64,000 nt of DNA, taken from NCBI RefSeq assembly GCF_900156435.1, contig NZ_FTPQ01000001.1, positions 62,001-126,000 on the forward strand, given 5' to 3'. Every line of letters starts with the position of its first letter. Positions within the stretch are counted from its first letter, which is position 1. Source of the DNA: Microbacterium sp. RU1D (GTDB lineage: Bacteria; Actinomycetota; Actinomycetes; Actinomycetales; Microbacteriaceae). The translations under genes were made by a program, and so were the position numbers. The notes below the pieces were generated by a model that made no database searches, had not been told where the DNA came from, and saw only the letters and a program-made list of their open reading frames with translations. Shown here piece after piece: positions 1 through 7,414 of this stretch.

Positions 1-572
1 GCTTCGGCGGTCGTCGTCGCGAACGCGATCCGCGGCTGCCGCCGGGGCAGACGCTCGTGTCGGACTGGCCGGTCCTGTCTGCGGGACCCACGCCCGCGGT
101 CGATGCTGCCGACTGGGAGTTCGCCATCGGCACCGAGAACGGCGTGCACCGTTGGAACCTCGAGGAGTTCCAGGCCCTCGGCATGGAGGACGTCACGGTC
201 GACATCCACTGCGTCACGCACTGGACCAAGCTCGACACGCCCTGGCGGGGCGTGTCGCTCGATCGTGTGTTCGCCGAGGTCGAGACGAACCACCGCTACG
301 CGATGGTGCACTCCTTCGGCGGGTACACCACCAACGTCGCCCTCGACGACCTGCTCGGCGGGAAGAGCTGGATCGCCTTCGAGGCGGACGGTGCGCCGCT
401 CACGCCGGAGCACGGCGGACCCGCGCGCCTGCTCGTGCCGCACCTGTATTTCTGGAAGAGCGCCAAGTGGGTGCAGGGCCTCATCACCATGGCATCCGAC
501 AAGCCGGGGTTCTGGGAGCAGAACGGATACCACCTGCACGGCGACCCGTGGCGCGAGGAACGATACGGGTGA
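1..572 (+). CDS. Sulfite-oxidase-like molybdopterin-dependent oxidoreductase (5' end outside window)
   Basis: The reading frame is open from base 3 at the left edge to TGA at 570-572, so the true start lies outside the window. The visible 189 residues belong to the oxidoreductase molybdopterin-binding (YedY/sulfite oxidase-like) family. The stretch VDIHCVTHW carries the cysteine expected to ligate molybdenum (about residue 70 of the visible part), followed by TPWRGVSL and a C-terminal YFWKSAKWVQG region typical of the family. The downstream flavin reductase starts inside the stop codon (GTGA overlap), so the two are translationally coupled and probably work together, the reductase passing electrons to or from the molybdenum centre. 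The substrate cannot be told from sequence. An internal GTG at 57 is not a convincing start because conserved sequence (RDPRLPPGQ) precedes it. Confidence 0.9.
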   Translation, partial: FGGRRRERDPRLPPGQTLVSDWPVLSAGPTPAVDAADWEFAIGTENGVHRWNLEEFQALGMEDVTVDIHCVTHWTKLDTPWRGVSLDRVFAEVETNHRYAMVHSFGGYTTNVALDDLLGGKSWIAFEADGAPLTPEHGGPARLLVPHLYFWKSAKWVQGLITMASDKPGFWEQNGYHLHGDPWREERYG

Positions 573-1309
573 ACCGGCGCCCGGCATCCTGGCACGCGGC
601 GACCGTCGTCGGCACGCGAGCTGAGACCCCCACCGCGCGGCGGATCGAGCTCGACGTGCCCACGTGGCCGGGCAACGACGCCGGTTCGCACCTCGACGTG
701 CGACTCACCGCGCCCGACGGGTACCAGGCGAGCCGGTCGTACTCGATCGCCTCGTCGGGCGAGGGCACGCGCGTCACGCTCGCGGTCGACGAGGTGCCCG
801 ACGGCGAAGTGTCGCCCTTCCTCGTCCACGAGCTGCGCGAGGGCGACCGGATCGAGGTGCACGGCCCGCTCGGCGCCTTCTTCGTGTGGATGCCGTCGAC
901 CGACCCCGCGCCGGTGCAGCTGATCGCCGGCGGGTCGGGGATCGTCCCGCTGTTCGCGATGGCGTCAGCCCACGCCCGGAGCTCCGACCCCGCTCCGTTC
1001 CGGCTGCTTTCCTCGGTGCGTTCGGAGACGGACATGTTCTTCCGCGACGAACTCGCCGACCTCGCGCGGCGTGACGACCGCCTCGACGTCGAGGTCGTCT
1101 ACACGCGCAGCGCCCCGCCGGGCTCTTCCGTCACTCCCGGTCGCCTCACCGCGGAGCGCCTCCGCGCCGCGGTCGTCCCCGCGGAGCAGAGCCCCCGCGT
1201 CTTCGTCTGCGGCCCGACGCCGTTCGTCGAGGCGGTCGCGGGATGGCTGATCGAGCAAGGCCACGCGCCCGCGCGCGTGCGCACCGAGAGGTTCGGAGGT
1301 TCGGGATGA
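569..1309 (+). CDS. FAD/NAD(P)-binding ferredoxin-reductase-like oxidoreductase
   Basis: A 246-residue flavoprotein of the ferredoxin-NADP reductase superfamily. The FAD-binding RSYS motif is at residues 56-59, the pyridine-nucleotide motif GGSGIVP at 121-127, and CGPTPF near the C-terminus. It lacks the C-terminal 2Fe-2S ferredoxin domain found in many phenol-hydroxylase-type reductases. The GTG start at 569 overlaps the upstream stop as GTGA, which decides it over longer in-frame alternatives. It sits between a molybdo-oxidoreductase and a DUF6510 gene, both overlapping by four bases, so all three are probably one transcript and one electron-transfer module. Family assignment is firm; the redox partner is inferred from position. 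Confidence 0.9.
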   Translation: MNRRPASWHAATVVGTRAETPTARRIELDVPTWPGNDAGSHLDVRLTAPDGYQASRSYSIASSGEGTRVTLAVDEVPDGEVSPFLVHELREGDRIEVHGPLGAFFVWMPSTDPAPVQLIAGGSGIVPLFAMASAHARSSDPAPFRLLSSVRSETDMFFRDELADLARRDDRLDVEVVYTRSAPPGSSVTPGRLTAERLRAAVVPAEQSPRVFVCGPTPFVEAVAGWLIEQGHAPARVRTERFGGSG

Positions 1310-1566
1310 CGACGTTCGACGGAAACGCCCTCGCCGGTCGTCTCGACGACCTCCTGGGGTGGGATGCCACCGCGTCGGAGGTGCGCTGCACCCACTGCGG
1401 CCTCCGCGGCCTGCTCGCGACGGCCGCCGTCTACGCCTCGGCGATGGGAGCCGTCGTCCGCTGCCGCTCCTGCGACGCGGTGCTCCTCACCGTCGTCGAC
1501 GCCCCCGACGGCCGCTCCTGGCTCGGGATGCCGGGTCTCAGCGCGGTGGAGCTGCGGCGCGGATGA
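1306..1566 (+). CDS. DUF6510 family small zinc-ribbon-like protein
   Basis: An 86-residue protein with two Cys-x-x-Cys pairs, CTHC (about residues 28-31) and CRSC (about 53-56), separated by a short hydrophobic stretch. This is the signature of the DUF6510 family. The pairs suggest a zinc ribbon or a rubredoxin-like metal site. The ATG overlaps the reductase stop as ATGA. As far as I know the family has no assigned function; its constant company with the molybdo-oxidoreductase and the reductase here suggests an electron carrier or an assembly factor. A hairpin terminator and a convergent tRNA gene follow. Confidence 0.8.
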   Translation: MTTFDGNALAGRLDDLLGWDATASEVRCTHCGLRGLLATAAVYASAMGAVVRCRSCDAVLLTVVDAPDGRSWLGMPGLSAVELRRG

Positions 1567-1603
1567 GACCGGCCGTCCAGCGGCGATGGCATCCGGGAAC
1601 CAG

Positions 1604-1628
1604 AAAAGCCCCGGCGAACCGGGGCTTC
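1604..1628 (-). terminator. Terminator of tRNA-Ser(GCU)
   Basis: AAGCCCCGG and CCGGGGCTT form a perfect 9-bp stem with a CGAA loop. Read on the minus strand the stem is followed by TTTT, so it is placed to end the tRNA gene just upstream, and it may also stop the convergent DUF6510 operon. Confidence 0.8.
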
Positions 1629-1634
1629 ATCTGC

Positions 1635-1722
1635 GGAGACGGAGGGATTTGAACCCTCGGTCCCCTTACGGGGACTCCACCTTAGCAGGGTGGTGCACTA
1701 GGCCTGACTATGCGACGTCTCC
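1635..1722 (-). tRNA. tRNA-Ser (anticodon GCU)
   Basis: The minus strand folds as an 88-nt class II tRNA. The acceptor arms GGAGACG and CGTCTCC pair perfectly, the anticodon loop contains CTGCTAA (anticodon GCT), the T arm has GGTTCAAATCC, and there is a long variable arm (GTCCCCGTAAGGGGAC) as expected for serine. CCA is not encoded. It decodes AGC/AGU. Confidence 0.95.
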
Positions 1723-1823
1723 AGGTGATCGAGCCTTGCGGCGCGAACACACCGGTCCATACTAACCGGATGCCGCCCGGCATCCGAAACCGAAGTCCGG
1801 ATGCCGGGCGGCGAGGTCGAGCG

Positions 1824-3119
1824 TCACTGACGGACGTTGCCGTTCGAGCAGGTCGCCTGCGCGGCGGTCTGCCCCGCGATGCCCTCCGGGAGCACGACCG
1901 TGCCGGAGGTCGCGTCGGGCGCCGGGGTCGCGTCTGCGCCCGTGGTCGGCGCGTCGGTCGCGGCGTCGGTCGGAGCGGCGGTGTCGGTCGGCGCGGGGGT
2001 GGCGTTGGCGTCGACGATCACGCCGTCGCCGTCGCTGAGGTTGCCCGACAGCTGCAGCGACTGGTTCGCGGCGAGCGCGGCCCACAGGGTGTCGGCATCG
2101 TCGTAGTCGGGCACCACGCGATTGGGGTCGGACGGGTCGGTGTAGGTCGGGTATTGGATGAAGACGATCTCGTCGAACGGCACGTCCTTGACCGCCGAGG
2201 CGATCTGCACGAGCGTCAGAGGGTTCGTCAGCGACGTCGACGGGTCGACGTTGCGCAGCGCCGTCGACGCGAGCTTGTAGAGCGTGGCGGGGTTCGACAG
2301 CACCTCTTGGCTCTTCAGCTTGTTGGCCAGGCGCGACATGTACTGCTGCTGGTTCGAGATGCGCCCGAGGTCGCCCCCGTCGCCCACGCCGTGGCGCGTG
2401 CGCAGGAACTGCAGGGCGTCGAGGCCCTTCACCTGGCGCATGCCGGCCGGCCAGTCGATGCCCGTGTACGGGTCTTTGATGCCGTTCGCGATGCAGACGT
2501 CGACGCCGCCGATCGCGTCGGTGATGTTGATGACGCCACCGAAGCTGACCTTCGCGGCGAAGGGGATGTCGAGGCCGCTCAGCTCCGACACCGTCTCGAC
2601 GACGCACGACAGCCCGCCGGAGAGGAAGGCGCTGTTGATCTGCGCCTTGCTCTTCGCCGAGTTCTCCGTGCCGTCCTCGTCGGTGCAGGCGGGCATGGGC
2701 GCCATGAGGTCGCGAGGGAATGAGATGACGGTCACGCGCCTCGGGTTGTCGGAGATGTGCACGAGCATGTTGACGTCGTTGAGGTTGCCCTCGGCGTCAT
2801 CGCCTGTGCACCGGTCGCCGAACAGCTGCGCGAAGTCGGGCTCGCACTCGTCGGTGCCCACCAGCAGCATGTTGACGCCGCCCTTGAGCTCCCCGAGGTC
2901 CGGCGGCACGGCCGGCTGGTTCTTCAGTTCGACGGCGTCGGCGGTGAAGCTGCGGGTCAGGTCGACCGCGGCGTAGGCCAGCACCGTTCCGCCCGAGACG
3001 AGCAACACGGCGAGGACGATGGCGAGGCCTCGCAGCAGCTGGGCGAGCGGCCCGGGCGAGGTGAGTCGCCCGTGGCGCGCGGCGGTCCTCTGACCGCGCG
3101 GGGTGTTCGTCTTGCTCAC
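1824..3119 (-). CDS. LCP (LytR-CpsA-Psr) family cell-wall glycopolymer ligase
   Basis: A 431-residue membrane-anchored protein. A basic N-terminus is followed by one transmembrane helix (about residues 31-53) and an extracytoplasmic LCP domain (about 75-350) with the expected conserved pieces: DVNMLVHI, VISFPRDL, KAQINSAF and LRTRHG...DLGRISNQQQ. LCP proteins transfer lipid-linked glycopolymers (teichoic acids, arabinogalactan or capsule, depending on the species) to peptidoglycan outside the cell. The C-terminal 70 residues are low-complexity Ala/Thr/Asp/Pro, probably a disordered wall-spanning tail, and the protein ends with a short Cys-containing segment. The GTG start at 3119 is chosen because AAAGGA lies eight bases upstream; an open frame continues upstream to 3296 without support. 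Confidence 0.9.
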   Translation of the reverse strand: MSKTNTPRGQRTAARHGRLTSPGPLAQLLRGLAIVLAVLLVSGGTVLAYAAVDLTRSFTADAVELKNQPAVPPDLGELKGGVNMLLVGTDECEPDFAQLFGDRCTGDDAEGNLNDVNMLVHISDNPRRVTVISFPRDLMAPMPACTDEDGTENSAKSKAQINSAFLSGGLSCVVETVSELSGLDIPFAAKVSFGGVINITDAIGGVDVCIANGIKDPYTGIDWPAGMRQVKGLDALQFLRTRHGVGDGGDLGRISNQQQYMSRLANKLKSQEVLSNPATLYKLASTALRNVDPSTSLTNPLTLVQIASAVKDVPFDEIVFIQYPTYTDPSDPNRVVPDYDDADTLWAALAANQSLQLSGNLSDGDGVIVDANATPAPTDTAAPTDAATDAPTTGADATPAPDATSGTVVLPEGIAGQTAAQATCSNGNVRQ

Positions 3120-3260
3120 TCGGGTCCTTTCACGACGGATGCCACCGGCCCGGCAGCACGTCGACCCCGGCGCGGCAGCCGGAGGTCGCAGTAATCCTAG
3201 AGATCGACGTCTGTGAATGCCGTGAAGACCTGGCGTTTCACCCGGTCGACCCGCCCCGCG

Positions 3261-3383
3261 GCGCGGCAGGCGGAGCCTCCGGCGGCGTGGGCCCACCCCG
3301 TTCGCATCCCGCTCAGCCGGTCAGAACGACGAAAGCGGACCCCTGCGGGGCCCGCTCTCGTCGTTGCGGAGGGTGTGGGATTC
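3261..3383. repeat. Direct repeat copy 1, ending in a tRNA-Ser 3' fragment
   Basis: About 123 bp nearly identical to 3410-3533. It contains a terminator hairpin copy (3331-3359, one mismatch in the stem) and the last 16 bases of the tRNA-Ser(UGA) gene, then diverges. No tRNA body is attached to this copy, so it is a remnant or partial duplication. Confidence 0.85.
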
Positions 3384-3409
3384 TCCCCACCGCCCCTCCA
3401 CGCGCCGCT

Positions 3410-3533
3410 GCGCGGCACGCGGAGCCTCCGGCGGCGTGGGCCCAACTTCGTTCGCATCCCGCTCAGCCGGTCAGAACGACGAAAGCGGACCCCTGCGGGG
3501 CCCGCTTTCGTCGTTGCGGAGGGTGTGGGATTC
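3410..3533. repeat. Direct repeat copy 2, overlapping the intact tRNA-Ser 3' end
   Basis: About 124 bp, the partner of 3261-3383 at an offset of about 149 bp. It differs by a small change around GTGGGCCCA and one base in the terminator stem. Here the repeat runs into the complete tRNA-Ser(UGA) gene. Confidence 0.85.
3481..3509 (-). terminator. Terminator of tRNA-Ser(UGA)
   Basis: GAAAGCGG and CCGCTTTC, with an inner CCCC/GGGG pairing, form a strong hairpin directly downstream of the tRNA on the minus strand. A degraded copy lies at 3331-3359. Confidence 0.8.
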
Positions 3534-3601
3534 GAACCCACGGGACATCGCTGCCCACTGGTTTTCAAGACCAGGTCCATCGGCCGCTCGGACAACCCTC
3601 C
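3518..3601 (-). tRNA. tRNA-Ser (anticodon UGA)
   Basis: The minus strand gives acceptor GGAGGGT paired with ACCCTCC, anticodon loop CTTGAAA (anticodon TGA), a long variable arm and T-arm GGGTTCGAATCCC. CCA is not encoded. It decodes UCN codons. Its 16 terminal bases and downstream terminator are duplicated about 149 bp away. Confidence 0.95.
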
Positions 3602-3672
3602 CGGACGCCCCGAGTCTACCGACCGCCCGCGACGGCGGCGTCCAGCCCCCGTGCCGTGGCGCCGGGGCTCAC

Positions 3673-3678
3673 TAGCGT
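3673..3678 (+). promoter_or_regulatory. -10 box of a predicted leaderless transcript (DUF2254 gene)
   Basis: TAGCGT ends exactly six bases before the ATG at 3685. Transcription would start at or next to the start codon. No Shine-Dalgarno sequence is needed in this arrangement. Confidence 0.55.
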
Positions 3679-3684
3679 CGGAGC

Positions 3685-4935
3685 ATGGCGATGAGATCGC
3701 GTGGAGCGCTGGCATCCTTCTTCCTCCGGCTGGGCAGGCAGGTCTGGGTGCGCGCGGCCGCCTTCACGGTGATCGCGATCATCGTCGCCCTCGCGGCCAA
3801 GTTCATCGGTCCTCTCCTGCCGTTCTCGTTCAGCTTCTCGCTGGGGGACGGCGCCGTCGACTCCCTCCTGCAGATCATCGCGACGGCCATGCTGACGGTG
3901 AGCACGTTCTCGGTGACGGCCATGGTGACCGCCTTCTCCTCGGCGACCACGACCGCGACGCCGCGGTCCACGCAGTTGCTCATCGCCGACCCCACATCGC
4001 AGAACGCCGTCTCGACCTTCGTGGGGGCGTTCGCGTTCTCGCTCGTCGGCATCGTCGCGCTGTCGACCGGGTACTACGAGCAGCAGGGGCGCACGATCCT
4101 GTTCGTCGCGACGCTGGTCATCATCGCCATCGTCGTCGTGACGTTGCTGCGGTGGATCTCGCACCTGTCGACGTTCGGACGGATGGCCGACGTGATCGAC
4201 CGCGTCGAGGAAGCAGCCGCGCTGTCACTCGAGCTCCACGCCGAGCACCCGACCCTCGGGGCCCGTCCCGCCGTGCCGATTCCCCCCGACGCCGTCGCCG
4301 TCCATGCCGAGAAGGTCGGCTACGTCACTCACATCGACGTGGCGGTGCTGGATCGTCTCGCGCGTCAAGCGGACGTGGAGATCCACGTCAACGCCACCCC
4401 CGGACGGACGGCCGATGCGCGCGTTCCCCTCGCCTTCGTCACGGGCGGTCCCGATGACGACGTCGTCTCCGCGGTCATCCGCGCCTTCCGCGTGGAGCAT
4501 CACCGCACGTACGAGCAGGATCCGCGGTTCGGTGTCATCGCTCTCGCGGAGATCGGCAGCCGCGCACTCTCCCCCGCGGTGAACGACCCCGGGACGGCGA
4601 TCGACGTCATCGCCGCCCTTCAGCGCGTGTTCTCGCGCGCCCTCACCACAGAGCGGGCCGAGGACATCGATCACGAGCACGTGTTCGTTCCGGCTCCGCC
4701 GCTGTCCGACCTCGCCGCCGACGCCTTCCGCCCCCTCGCGCGCGACGGGGCGGAGCACATCGAGGTGCAGATCCGTCTGCAGAAGTGCCTCGCGTCGCTC
4801 GCGGCATCCTCTCCCGCGCAGGCCGAAGTGTTCCGGGATGCCGCCCGCGCGGCGTTCGCGCGGAGTCGCCGCGCGCTCGACCGGTCCGACGCGCGGACGC
4901 TCCGCACGGCGGTGCGGGAGGCGTGGGGGCGCTGA
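3685..4935 (+). CDS. DUF2254 domain-containing membrane protein
   Basis: A 416-residue protein of the DUF2254 family. Four hydrophobic helices lie in the first 160 residues (about 20-45, 60-85, 108-130 and 138-158), followed by a soluble cytoplasmic C-terminal part with the family stretch FGVIALAEIGSRALSPAVND near residue 280. DUF2254 members are predicted integral membrane proteins of unknown function; the conserved ND-PGTA segment suggests a ligand or partner site, but this is inference. The start at 3685 is supported by a TAGCGT box six bases upstream. It is convergent with the HAD phosphatase gene and separated from it by 66 bp with no clear gene. Confidence 0.85.
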   Translation: MAMRSRGALASFFLRLGRQVWVRAAAFTVIAIIVALAAKFIGPLLPFSFSFSLGDGAVDSLLQIIATAMLTVSTFSVTAMVTAFSSATTTATPRSTQLLIADPTSQNAVSTFVGAFAFSLVGIVALSTGYYEQQGRTILFVATLVIIAIVVVTLLRWISHLSTFGRMADVIDRVEEAAALSLELHAEHPTLGARPAVPIPPDAVAVHAEKVGYVTHIDVAVLDRLARQADVEIHVNATPGRTADARVPLAFVTGGPDDDVVSAVIRAFRVEHHRTYEQDPRFGVIALAEIGSRALSPAVNDPGTAIDVIAALQRVFSRALTTERAEDIDHEHVFVPAPPLSDLAADAFRPLARDGAEHIEVQIRLQKCLASLAASSPAQAEVFRDAARAAFARSRRALDRSDARTLRTAVREAWGR

Positions 4936-5001
4936 CGGACTCGGGGGCCGTCCGCACGGGTGCCGGTCTCTGTGGCGGGCTCGGGGACCTCGCGTGCGTG
5001 A

Positions 5002-5916
5002 CTAGAGCGAGCGCAGGATCGCGGCGACGCCGCCCTCGGTGACCGACAGGCCGACCTCTCCGGCCGCGGCGTGCACCTCGGGCGGGCCCTGGTGCATCGC
5101 GATGGCGCGACCGCCGTTGCGGACGGCCCACTGCATCATCTCGATGTCGTTGCGCCCGTCGCCCATCACGAGCACGCGGTCGGGGGCGATGCCCAGCCAG
5201 CCGCGCACCAGCTCGAGCGCGGTGGACTTGTCGACGCCCTGCGGGGCGATGTCGAGCCACGCCGTCCAGCCGATCGCGTACGACACCTGGGTGAGGCCGA
5301 TGCGCTCGACCAGTTCGAGGAAGTCCTGGTCGGTCTGCTCGGGCGCCACGACCACGACGCGGCACACCGGCTGGTCGGACAGCTCGGCGAAGGTCACCTT
5401 GTTGGCGCCCTCGAGGTTCCAGTCGTCGAGGTAGTCGGTGAACAGGCGCGTGCCGTCGGCCAGCTCGACGAGGAAGTGCGCCCCGGCGAGGTGCTCGCCC
5501 AGCAGCGTCAGTACCTCGGTCGGGTCGAACGTCTCGACGTGGGCGAGCTCGTACTCGTCGGCATCGTCCGCTCCGACGCGGCGCATGATGACCGCGCCGT
5601 TCGAGCACACGGCGTACTCGGGCCGGATGCCGAGGCGCCGCATGATCCCGTGCGTGCTGTCCCAGCTGCGTCCGGTCGCGAGCATGACCTCGTGGCCGGC
5701 GATGTGGGCGTCGGCCACGGCCTCGACCACGCCCGGGCTGAGGGTGTCGTCTTCGAGGAGGACGGTGCCGTCGATGTCGAGCGCGATGAGCATGCGCTCC
5801 GCCGGGACCGCGCCCGCGCGGGTGTCGTCGGCCAGGTCGGCGACGACATCGGCCGCCTCCTGCTTCGGGGTGCTCTCGACGGCGCCGGTGGCGGGGAGCG
5901 CGGCCTCGTCGGTCAT
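5002..5916 (-). CDS. HAD family phosphatase (Cof-type)
   Basis: A 304-residue haloacid-dehalogenase hydrolase. The catalytic DxD is in [11 protein letters not shown] (Asp47 and Asp49), motif II is in MLATGRS, and the metal-binding motif is in [12 protein letters not shown]. The cap between motifs II and IV is of the Cof/C2B type, as in sugar and flavin phosphatases. The first 40 residues are an acidic extension with no domain. The ATG at 5916 overlaps the serS stop as ATGA, so it is translated from the serS mRNA. Substrate unknown; related proteins dephosphorylate small sugar phosphates or FMN precursors. Confidence 0.88.
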   Translation of the reverse strand: MTDEAALPATGAVESTPKQEAADVVADLADDTRAGAVPAERMLIALDIDGTVLLEDDTLSPGVVEAVADAHIAGHEVMLATGRSWDSTHGIMRRLGIRPEYAVCSNGAVIMRRVGADDADEYELAHVETFDPTEVLTLLGEHLAGAHFLVELADGTRLFTDYLDDWNLEGANKVTFAELSDQPVCRVVVVAPEQTDQDFLELVERIGLTQVSYAIGWTAWLDIAPQGVDKSTALELVRGWLGIAPDRVLVMGDGRNDIEMMQWAVRNGGRAIAMHQGPPEVHAAAGEVGLSVTEGGVAAILRSL

Positions 5917-7181
5917 GCGATCGGCTCCATGACCTCGAGGCCACCCAGGTAGGGCCGGAGAACCTCGGGGACCGTGACCGAGCCGTCCGCGCGCTGGTGC
6001 GTCTCGAGGAGCGCCACGATCCACCGCGTGGTCGCCAGCGTGCCGTTGAGGGTGGCGACCGGCTGCGTCTTGCCGCCATCCGCGGGACGGAAGCGCGTGT
6101 CGAGGCGACGCGCCTGGTAGGTCGTGCAGTTCGACGTGCTCGTGAGCTCGCGGTAGGCGTCCTGCGTGGGGACCCACGCCTCGATGTCGAACTTGCGCGC
6201 GGCGCTGGACCCCAGGTCGCCCGCGGCCACGTCGATCACGCGGTAGGCCAGACCGAGGTCCTGCAGCATGCCCTCCTGCATCGCGACGAGACGGTCGTGC
6301 TCGGCCTCGGCATCCGCCGGGTCGGTGTAGACGAACATCTCGAGCTTGTTGAACTGATGCACGCGGATGATGCCGCGGGTGTCCTTGCCGTACGAGCCGG
6401 CCTCGCTGCGGTAGCAGGTGGACCAGCCGGCGTAGCGCTTGGCGCCGCGCTCGAGGTCGAGGATCTCGTCCATGTGGTAGCCGGCGAGGGGGACCTCGCT
6501 CGTGCCCACCAGGTACAGGTCCTCCTTGGGCAGGTGGTACACCTCGTCAGCGTGCTGGCCGAGGAAGCCGGTGCCGCGCATGACCTCCGGACGCACGAGA
6601 GTCGGCGGGATCATGGGCGTGAACCCGGCCTGGAGGGCCCGGTCGAGCGCGAGCGTCATGAGCGCGAGCTCGAGGCGCGCACCGATGCCCGTGAGGAAGT
6701 AGAAGCGGCTGCCCGAGACCTTCGTGCCGCGCTCCATGTCGATCGCGCCGAGCAACTCGCCGATCTCGAGGTGGTCGCGCGGCGTGAACTCGTAGGTGGG
6801 GACGTCGCCGTGCGTGCGCAGGGTGACGAAGTCCGCCTCCCCTCCGGCCGGGACTCCCTCGAGCACGATGTTCTCGATCTTGGCCAGGGCCGCATCCGCT
6901 GCCTCTTCGGCGGCGGTGACCGCGTGCTGAGCCGCCTTGACCTTCTCGCTGAGCTGCTTGGCCTCCGCGACGAGGGCGGCCTTCTCGTCCTTCGGCGCCT
7001 GGGCGACGCGTTTGCCGTGCGCGTTCTGCGACGCGCGCAGCTCCTCGAAGGCGGTGATGGCGGCGCGGCGGTCGCGGTCGGCGGCGAGCGCGTCATCCAC
7101 CGAATCCGGCGACTCCCCGCGGGCGATCTGGGAGCGCTTCACGAGCTCGGGATCTTCACGCAGCAGAGTCAGGTCGATCAC
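5913..7181 (-). CDS. serS: Seryl-tRNA synthetase
   Basis: A 422-residue class II synthetase that charges tRNA-Ser in the cytoplasm. The N-terminal coiled-coil arm (about 1-110) that grips the long variable arm of tRNA-Ser is followed by the catalytic core: motif 2 around [15 protein letters not shown] and motif 3 around [15 protein letters not shown]. Length is usual for the family. The GTG at 7181 (GTG-ATC-GAC) is preceded by TAGGAT at a six-base gap, which predicts a leaderless mRNA. It is the first gene of a two-gene unit with the HAD phosphatase. Two serine tRNA genes lie 2-5 kb away, which is probably coincidence. Confidence 0.97.
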   Translation of the reverse strand: MIDLTLLREDPELVKRSQIARGESPDSVDDALAADRDRRAAITAFEELRASQNAHGKRVAQAPKDEKAALVAEAKQLSEKVKAAQHAVTAAEEAADAALAKIENIVLEGVPAGGEADFVTLRTHGDVPTYEFTPRDHLEIGELLGAIDMERGTKVSGSRFYFLTGIGARLELALMTLALDRALQAGFTPMIPPTLVRPEVMRGTGFLGQHADEVYHLPKEDLYLVGTSEVPLAGYHMDEILDLERGAKRYAGWSTCYRSEAGSYGKDTRGIIRVHQFNKLEMFVYTDPADAEAEHDRLVAMQEGMLQDLGLAYRVIDVAAGDLGSSAARKFDIEAWVPTQDAYRELTSTSNCTTYQARRLDTRFRPADGGKTQPVATLNGTLATTRWIVALLETHQRADGSVTVPEVLRPYLGGLEVMEPIA

Positions 7182-7187
7182 GCGTCC

Positions 7188-7193
7188 ATCCTA
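7188..7193 (-). promoter_or_regulatory. -10 box of serS (predicted leaderless)
   Basis: TAGGAT on the minus strand, six bases before the GTG start at 7181. Confidence 0.5.
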
Positions 7194-7250
7194 CGGTCGC
7201 GCTCGCCCGCTCCCCCCGCGGCGGGCGGCGCACCCCGATCCGCAGACGCC

Positions 7251-7332
7251 CGGGCGTGTCCTCGCGACGTCCACCGCCCCGGCATCCCGTCCCGAAGCGA
7301 CCCTCCCGCGCCATGACGCGACGACACGCCCG
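7251..7332. repeat. Inverted repeat in the serS / lipid kinase spacer
   Basis: CGGGCGTGTCCTCGCG at 7251-7266 and CGCGACGACACGCCCG at 7317-7332 are complementary at 15 of 16 positions, separated by 50 bp. It lies in the 233-bp divergent spacer. Nothing else in the spacer was recognised apart from the two -10 boxes. Confidence 0.5.
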
Positions 7333-7402
7333 GCGCATGCGCGCGCGGCATCCCGCCGTCAACCCCCACCTCTCAGGCCGGGTCATGCTCCCCGCGCGGT
7401 CC

Positions 7403-7408
7403 TATGGT
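7403..7408 (+). promoter_or_regulatory. -10 box of the lipid kinase gene (predicted leaderless)
   Basis: TATGGT ends six bases before the ATG at 7415. This favours 7415 over the in-frame ATG at 7385. Confidence 0.55.
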
Positions 7409-7414
7409 GGAGCC

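Noticed and set aside
3261..3601. An att site proving a mobile island
   Set aside because: No integrase, transposase or island lies between or beside the two repeats, which are only 149 bp apart. It is kept as a repeat and an open question.
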